From contig BJOX01000105.1 in assembly GCA_009731375.1 (NCBI GenBank), positions 604,837 through 668,836 of the forward strand: a stretch of DNA of 64,000 nucleotides, read 5' to 3'. The DNA comes from Paulinella micropora (Eukaryota > Cercozoa > Imbricatea > Euglyphida). A model generated the notes under the pieces. The model was not told the DNA's origin and made no database searches. It worked only from the letters and a program-made list of their open reading frames with translations. Made by a program: the position numbers and the translations under genes. Numbering within the stretch: position 1 is the stretch's first letter; each line of letters begins with the position of its first letter. Shown one piece after another: positions 1 through 64,000 of this stretch.

Positions 1-46
<46 letters not shown>

Positions 47-87
47 GGAGAGAAAGAAGGAGAGAGGGAGAGAGGGAGGGAGGTTAC
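1..87. repeat. AG/GGGAGA simple repeat
   Basis: An AG-rich array lies inside the gene 1 intron that follows exon 21. Confidence 0.9.
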
Positions 88-34223
<34,136 letters not shown>

Positions 34224-34244
34224 TACTTACCTGGAAGAAACAAC

Positions 34245-34858
34245 ACATAAAAAACGAACACACAAACTGCAAAAACGACTGTGAGTATTTCGCGGTTTGC
34301 AAAGCACAGAGGAGAGAAAAGAAAGCTAACACACACATATCTAATACACACAAATACATCACTAATTTGCCTGCAATTTTAAAAAATCCGGAAATATATC
34401 CATATTATGTAGTATCTTTCAGCTATATCACTAGTATCATAAAGCCGCGAATATACCCACAAAATCTGGCAGAAAAATGCAAAAACAAAAAATCAAACGC
34501 AAAATACGAAAGAGTTTGTCTATCTTTTTTAGGGCCGGCCGGTCGACAACCGCCCCTTTTTTCATTTCATTCTGATGTCCATTACAAGGTTGCCACCTCA
34601 GTTAGTACTTCAGTTAGAGCTAGTTAGCTTAATACGTTTCTCAGTATTAAGTTTAGTGGTCCTTCCTTGAATAATTCTTCTGAAGGCAAGTAAGGCAAAT
34701 GTCTCTCTATTTTGTCTATGTCGCTTTCTCTCTCTATTTCAAGTGTTCTATGTCGCTTTCTCTCTCTATTTGTTCTACGTCGCTTTCTCTCTATTTTCCA
34801 TGTCGCTTTCTCTCTATATGTTCTATGTCGCTTTCTCTCTCTTGCAGTTTGTCCTCTT

Positions 34859-34900
<42 letters not shown>

Positions 34901-35198
34901 CCCAGTTCACTTGCTGGTATTGTTATCATTAGCCTTTCTGTTGTTTAGTAGCTCCTCTGTTTCTTCTATTTCCTTACTTACTTCCTTACTTACTTCTTCT
35001 GTGTCTGTTCAGTACTCTGTTCTGTTCTGTTCTGTTCTGTGTCTGTTCTGTTCTGTTCTATTCTGTTTTGTTCTGTTCTGTTTTGTTCTGTTTTTTTCTG
35101 TTCTGTTCTGTTCTGTTCTGCTCTGTTCTGTTCTGTTCTGTTCGTTTCGTCCCCCAAGTCACAGCAACGTATACCTAGAGATTGGCATCTAAGTTCTC
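34245..35198. promoter_or_regulatory. Region upstream of gene 1, possible divergent promoter
   Basis: AT-rich sequence to about 34690. Then five units of 'tctatgtcgctttctctctc', a CT tract and a TTCTG array (35009-35146). No element is defined. The promoter role is inferred only from its position before the gene 1 start. Confidence 0.3.
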
Positions 35199-35235
35199 AT
35201 CTATATATAGATAGGTAGGTAGGTAGGTAGGTAGG

Positions 35236-35303
<68 letters not shown>

Positions 35304-35367
35304 GATAGAGATAGAGATAAGATAGAGTCTCTGAGATTGAGATAGAGATAGAGATAGATAGATAGAC

Positions 35368-35414
<47 letters not shown>

Positions 35415-35482
35415 GGTAGGTAGGTAGGTAGGTAGATAGATAGATAGATAGATGAGATGTCGCAAGGAATGTAGTCCTTGCA

Positions 35483-35519
<37 letters not shown>

Positions 35520-35569
35520 GTAGATAGAGTAGATAGAGTAGATAGAGTAGATAGATAGATAGAGTTAGA

Positions 35570-35605
<36 letters not shown>

Positions 35606-35675
35606 TAGATAGATAGATAGAAGATAGATAGATAGATAGATATATAGATAGATATAGATAGATAGATAGATAGAT
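35199..35675. repeat. GATA/GGTA/AG arrays
   Basis: Simple repeats that enclose the 32-bp retrotransposon stub. Confidence 0.88.
35454..35485 (-). mobile_element. Retrotransposon copy F, 32-bp 3' stub
   Basis: It carries only the last 32 bp of the element 3' end (one base deleted), in TATC repeats on the sense strand. It is an extreme 5' truncation. Confidence 0.75.
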
Positions 35676-36107
35676 ATGTTTAATCTATGGGTGTGGCATA
35701 GCTTTAAAAGCCAGAAGCCTCCTATACTACCCCCGGGTAGGAACTCTCAGCACTTCACAAGCTGCACACCAGCCATCCGCTCGGGTTGGTGCCGTGCTCA
35801 GTTCAAGCCGAAAGGTAGCCGAGTTCTTGAGCTGTACGGGACCAACCACTGAAAACGCTCCCCCAGGGGCGTGTGCCATAAGGAGATGATGACATGAACA
35901 AGCCGAGGTTTCAGGAGTTCACGCTCGTTGTGAGTTACCTTCTACAACCTCGGCTTCATCAACCCTTTGCATCACGGGCCCGGTCGGGAAATGGTCGTCT
36001 GTTAGCCCTGCGCTGCTCGCGATCAACGGCGGACACAAAACCGTCGTTATAGGGGGTTTAGTTTTAGGCCGGAACACTGAGCAGCTGGCCCTCTACATTC
36101 CCCCGGG
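35675..36107 (-). mobile_element. Unclassified dispersed element, copy 2
   Basis: Partner of 3347-3805, with GATA arrays on both sides in the same relative orientation. Confidence 0.6.
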
Positions 36108-36120
36108 ATAGATAGATTAG

Positions 36121-36165
<45 letters not shown>

Positions 36166-36243
36166 CATAGATACATAGATACATAGATACATAGATACAT
36201 AGATACATAGATACAAGATAGATAAATAGATAGATAGATAGAT

Positions 36244-36304
<61 letters not shown>

Positions 36305-36351
36305 AGATGGATACATTAGATGGTTGGATGGATGGGTGGATGGATAGATGG

Positions 36352-36417
<66 letters not shown>

Positions 36418-36535
36418 GTAGATAGTATGTTTGGTCTATCAGCGCTGCATATCCAAGGACATAGACATCCAGTCTACCCTGTCACCAGTTGGTGGCTGGG
36501 CAGCGGGCTGGAGATGGGCACTAAGCCCCGGGTTT

Positions 36536-36602
<67 letters not shown>

Positions 36603-36651
36603 TATAGATAGATAGATAGATGGATAGATAGATAGATAGATAGATAGATAG

Positions 36652-36718
<67 letters not shown>

Positions 36719-36804
36719 GTAGGTAGGTAGGTAGGTAGGTAGATAGGTATATAGATAGGCAGGTAGGCAGGTAGGCATAGATAGGTAGATAGGTAGAGAG
36801 GTAG

Positions 36805-36837
<33 letters not shown>

Positions 36838-36960
36838 CAGAGAGACAGAGACAGAGAGACAGAGACATAAAAAGAGACAGAGGGACAGACAGACATACAG
36901 ACAGACAGATAGGTAGGTAGGTAGGTAGGTAGTGGGTGGGTGTAGACAGACAGACAGACA
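36108..36960. repeat. GATA, GGTA and GACA arrays
   Basis: Tetranucleotide arrays interrupted by the island at 36426-36538. Confidence 0.88.
36426..36538 (-). repeat. Short dispersed TATC-associated family, copy 3
   Basis: The longest minus-strand member, about 110 bp. Its reverse complement resembles 41424-41528. It ends AAACATA before the TATC array on the sense strand. Confidence 0.6.
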
Positions 36961-36988
36961 GACAGACATGCCTATCGACCATGTATAC

Positions 36989-37032
36989 TTTATCGGCAAC
37001 CTCCACAAAAATGTGGTCAGGTTACCGATAAA
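36989..37032. other. Perfect-stem hairpin, 14-bp arms
   Basis: TTTATCGGCAACCT pairs with AGGTTACCGATAAA with one mismatch, and an inner CCACA/TGTGG stem extends it. It lies directly beside the foldback at 37052-37116. Confidence 0.75.
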
Positions 37033-37051
37033 ACTACATATGCGGCGCGCC

Positions 37052-37116
37052 AAATTTGACGTGTTTTGCGGGCTCGCCGGCCCGGCTCCGGCTCGCCCGC
37101 GAAACACGTCAAATTT
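37052..37116. mobile_element. Foldback element, short copy
   Basis: 22-bp inverted arms with one mismatch (AAATTTGACGTGTTTTGCGG and its complement) enclose a 21-bp GC-rich loop. A related longer structure lies at 49578-49694. Confidence 0.65.
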
Positions 37117-37234
37117 ATGGCTTGCAGTATAATATAATATTGCCGTGTCTGTAGTGAATGTCTACTGGCGCCTAAGTACTGTCTTCAAGTAAAAGAGGCA
37201 AAAAGAGGCCTCTATGGGCGGCGAGCTTTCGTAC

Positions 37235-37420
37235 GTTTGATACATACATACATCATACATACATACATACATACATACATACATACATACATACATACAT
37301 ACGTACGTACATACATACATACATACATACATACATACATACGTACGTACGTACGCGTACATACATACATATACGTACGTACGTACATACACACATACAT
37401 ACATACATACATACATGCAT
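37235..37420. repeat. CATA/CGTA array
   Basis: CATA units with CpG-containing CGTA variants. Confidence 0.9.
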
Positions 37421-37696
37421 ACCCGTGTTCATGTCAAGGCATATCATTTCACTATCAAACCGTCCTCTGCGGATCAAATTTCCCTCCACTCATTCCATCC
37501 ATTCACCTATCCATCTATTTGTATATTATGTTTATGTAGCCATAAATTTATTCCGTTCCCCCTCCCCGCTGCCCNNNNNNNNNNNNNNNNNNNNNNNNNN
37601 NNNNNNNNNNNNNNNNNNNNNNNNNNNNNNNNNNNNNNNNNNNNNNNNNNNNNNNCCCCCCCCCCCCCCCCCCTCTCTCTCTCTTTATCTCTCTAG

Positions 37697-60978
<23,282 letters not shown>

Positions 60979-61000
60979 TGCTCGCACTGGCCAAGCTTCC

Positions 61001-62247
61001 TGCTGGTAATTACCTAGGTGGATAATAATTTAACCCCCCCCCCCCCACACACACACACACACACACACACCACATTTCCGCATCCCTGTCCCCATAATCA
61101 TGGTTTGTGCTTTTATGTGATTTTGCTTTGTCCCAAGGTTTGAGAGAAAACAAAGTCAGACTTGTTGTACAGAACCTGTATATATGTATTATTATTAATA
61201 ACAAACGAAAATATGTAGACCGATTCAGGAAGCACTAGACACAATAAACTGCAAGATGACTTACAAGATAAGAACTACATGAAAATTTTGGAAAATTGTA
61301 TTAATAAACAGTAATAATAACTTCAACTAGCAGACATCTGAGGCTCAGTGACCTCTGCTCATTATCACTATCATTAACGGGGGTGGCAGGTGATGGGCGG
61401 CCGGATACACCTACTATCATTAATGGGGTCCAAAGGGAGGGAGAGTGGTAGGCGGGCTCAGCTGTTTAATATTGTAGTTGAAAGCATTACGGAAAGTCCT
61501 TTACTCAGACCGTTGGTATTGTATTACCTTGATAGCTGCGGGCTCCTGGAGTGGGCAAGACGTGCATCCAACCATTTTATGTATTGTATGACTAAATATT
61601 ATTGATAATCACGCTCTAACGACACGACATACTCATGACTCCGACCAGCCAGCTCGTATTGATATTTATCTCTGATTACTTGAAATTGCAAACCGTTCAT
61701 TAAACTAAAATTATATTTTATAATAATATATTAATATATTCCGACAAAGGTCGGATTACTTTTTTAATTTGCTCAGCCGGCTAAGCATGGAGTGGCTACG
61801 CGGCCTCCTTTCACTAGAAGCCGCCGTATGCACCTTGACACAATCAGAATTTCACATCTTCCTTTTTCTTCCTTGGCGCGGATACTCCCTTAAGTTTCTC
61901 TTCATCTCTTCCCTCTCTTGACGATATTAATAATCAACTTGAGAGAGGCAGTGATAGTAATATCTTTGCTGGCATTGTTTAGGAAACATCCCACCAAAAA
62001 TTTCCACACTCATGTCCCTACGTTGGTATTGGGATAGCGCGAGGTTTCTTAACTGCGAAATCCTATAATATCACAGCTCGAAATGTTCGTACAGCCATGT
62101 CACGAGTCTGCGCAGCATTTTTGTGATGTTTACTTCGAACAGGTGAGGGAGCCGTTCATGCAGCGATACAGGCCGCTTTTGTGTTCAATCCCATACTCTC
62201 GGTTCGGTTGAAAAAAAATTTAGGATCATCCACCGCTCGGACCTGTT
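61001..62247. other. Ordinary-complexity intergenic region
   Basis: About 1.2 kb with no simple array apart from poly-C and CA at 61036-61070. No supported exon is seen. It probably holds the ends of the flanking genes. Confidence 0.4.
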
Positions 62248-63282
62248 CTAAGCAGAGTTAAATTGATAATAAGCTCTTTCGGCCGAATTTGAAATGAAAA
62301 AAACTCTACCGTTTGGATTCGTGTATCTGTAGTAAAAACCACCCAGGTCTGCAGCAATGTATTGGTAAAGGCGCATGGAGCGTTGTGCTCTGATGCCCGA
62401 ATTCCTGCTTCGGTAATTATTACTATACCGAGTGCCATAAATTCTGTTGTTGCTAACGAAATTAACAACGTTGCTCTCGCGCGTGATATCGTCTGTGCAA
62501 AAATCTGCACAAGTTCCGTTGAACCTGCCGGGTTTCGCGCTAGTCTGGCACAGGCAGCCAAGGTGGCACGCCACGGCCACAGAATACGCAACCTGCGCAG
62601 AACCGTTCCCTTGCCGTTCTACCTGGCCGTAAGTCTCACAACAGAACTTGTGGCACGTCAGTGTTCGATGTCCAAAACGTTCTGTTGCAGGTGACTGCAG
62701 AGCACATACACTGGCAAGATATCATTATCATTATTACCATTACAATGCCTTTAGTCACCGTATTATCATTAACTACACTATCATTAACAGATATCGCTAC
62801 TTGAACTCCCCCCCCCCCCCCCCCCCCCCCCCCCCNNNNNNNNNNNNNNNNNNNNNNNNNNNNNNNNNNNNNNNNNNNNNNNNNNNNNNNNNNNNNNNNN
62901 NNNNNNNNNNNNNNNNNNNNNNNNNNNNNNNNNNNNNNNNNNNNNNNNNNNNNNNNNNNNNNNNNNNNNNNNNNNNNNNNNNNNNNNNNNNNNNNNNNNN
63001 NNNNNNNNNNNNNNNNNNNNNNNNNNNNNNNNNNNNNNNNNNNNNNNNNNNNNNNNNNNNNNNNNNNNNNNNNNNNNNNNNNNNNNNNNNNNNNNNNNNN
63101 NNNNNNNNNNNNNNNNNNNNNNNNNNNNNNNNNNNNNNNNNNNNNNNNNNNNNNNNNNNNNNNNNNNNNNNNNNNNNNNNNNNNNNNNNNNNNNNNNNNN
63201 NNNNNNNNNNNNNNNNNNNNNNNNNNNNNNNNNNNNNNNNNNNNNNNNNNNNNNNNNNNNNNNNNNNNNNNNNNNNNNNNNN

Positions 63283-63313
<31 letters not shown>

Positions 63314-63412
63314 AACACACTTACTGATAGGGGTTGTCGGAGGGGTCGTTGCAGCCGTCGGAGTCGTCGTCGTATCAGTTAACATCGCTACCAACACAAG
63401 TAAAACGAACAT
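62248..63412 (-). CDS. Gene 3: small secreted Cys-rich protein, two exons
   Basis: Exon 1 (63412-63325) begins MFVLLVLVAMLTDT, a signal peptide, then a Thr/Pro-rich stretch, and ends phase 1 at ATCA/GTAAGT. Exon 2 (62681-62248) follows a GCAACAG acceptor in matching phase and encodes about 143 residues to TAG. Its first part has eight cysteines (TCHKFCC..., ACHLGCLC..., TCADFC), suggesting four disulfides. The rest is Tyr/Asn/Arg-rich (YYRYTNPNGRVFF). The intron contains a 447-base gap, so further exons may be missing. The family is not recognised. The product is predicted to be about 173 residues and secreted. Confidence 0.5.
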
Positions 63413-63527
63413 GTCAACTGGTTAGCCGCCACCAAATATGGTCAGGTCATCAATACATAACTATTATAATAAAATCTTCATAATATACAAAAAGAAACAG
63501 AAAGAGTCGTGTAGATTGTATCTAAAC

Positions 63528-64000
63528 TTAGCACATCTCCTGTTTTAACATCCCCCTGGCTGTCGTTTTTCTTACAATGTACCTTTGCCTTTGTCGCCCT
63601 GTTTCCCGTCTTGTTTCCCACCTTGCTTCCCGTCTTGTTCCCACCTTGCTTCCCGTCTTGTTTCCCACCTTGCTTCCCGTCTTGTTTCTCACCTTGCTTC
63701 CCGTCTTGCTTGGCTGCATCTCCTGCCAAGCCCCCTCATTTTGTTTTCAAAGAATCATTCAACAAGCGAGCGAGCAAAATACCTCCGGATCCAGAGAGGT
63801 GATATCGATTATGGACTTAGACATCTCAAGTGGTGGAGACTCCGATACATGTATCATCCTTTTAACTTCTCCCGGAGAGACGTTAAAAGGATGATACATG
63901 TTGTAAGCTGCAATAAAACCCACTGTGCCCACGGTGATAGCCACTGCCAGAATGAACCCAGACAGAATCAAGCGTTTCAAAAAGCAACTTTTCGGCCGCT
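63528..64000 (-). CDS. Gene 4: 3' end of a single-pass membrane protein, partial
   Basis: The upstream exon (64000-63783) contains a hydrophobic helix, LILSGFILAVAITVGTVGF, and ends at CCGGAG/GTATTT. A 60-nt intron leads to GGCAG at 63723. The last exon (63722-63528) encodes a basic repeat of the type KTGSKVGN and stops at 63528. The repeat comes from a 24-bp minisatellite in which one unit lost a base, so its second part is frameshifted relative to the first. The family is not recognised. Confidence 0.42.
63847..63901. other. Perfect 20-bp inverted repeat
   Basis: ACATGTATCATCCTTTTAAC and its exact complement are separated by 15 bp. It overlaps the predicted gene 4 exon just after the membrane helix. 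Confidence 0.85.

Overview
This is a eukaryotic, very microsatellite-rich stretch of nuclear DNA with introns and 14 assembly gaps. The gaps are N runs at about 2075-2584, 9226-9235, 9753-9762, 12322-12331, 18371-18407, 18617-18842, 29697-29706, 29949-30044, 37575-37655, 40608-40617, 49730-50054, 50622-50870, 53785-54429 and 62836-63282. Nothing in it is bacterial. The species cannot be fixed from the sequence; a protist, an alga or a repeat-rich invertebrate are all possible. Almost every long open frame in the window is a translated microsatellite. The real coding sequence lies in short exons of about 28-190 bp stranded between arrays of TATC, CATA, TA, AAT, CAA, CTAC, pentamers and hexamers.

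Reading the islands between arrays by splice sites and phase gives two large split genes. Gene 1 is on the minus strand, from an ATG at 34223 to beyond base 1. I reconstruct 21 coding exons whose phases all join, about 744 codons. The product looks like a ubinuclein/HPC2 protein, a subunit of the HIR/HIRA histone H3 chaperone. It has an N-terminal FTVTVPV-type strand, the Hpc2-related motif DEYDLDDGFIDDTEL in exon 9, a middle helical domain in exons 12-20 and a Lys-rich then poly-Ser tail. Gene 2 is on the plus strand, from about 37.7 kb to a possible stop at 60470. It encodes an ankyrin-repeat protein ([43 protein letters not shown]). The two genes diverge from about 34.2-37.7 kb. At the right end are a two-exon gene for a small secreted Cys-rich protein (62248-63412, minus) and the 3' end of a membrane-protein gene (63528-64000, minus).

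The introns hold a near-intact non-LTR retrotransposon of the R2-like type (RT, then CCHC knuckle, then restriction-like endonuclease) at 3954-7846 (minus). There is a long 5'-truncated copy at 41573-44671 (plus) and truncated copies at 7850-8493, 29351-29948, 30216-30994 and 35454-35485. Where its flank is readable, every copy sits in a TATC array in the same orientation. Three other short dispersed families sit in TATC arrays too, while a tRNA-related SINE and two other short families sit in AAT arrays.

The most unusual structure is that many exons are surrounded by satellites made from their own halves. Copies of the acceptor half (3' splice site plus the first part of the exon) lie only upstream of the true exon. 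Copies of the donor half (last part of the exon plus 5' splice site) lie only downstream. Each copy is joined to a microsatellite. This holds in both genes and on both strands, and explains most of the 30-60 bp 'spacers' in the window.
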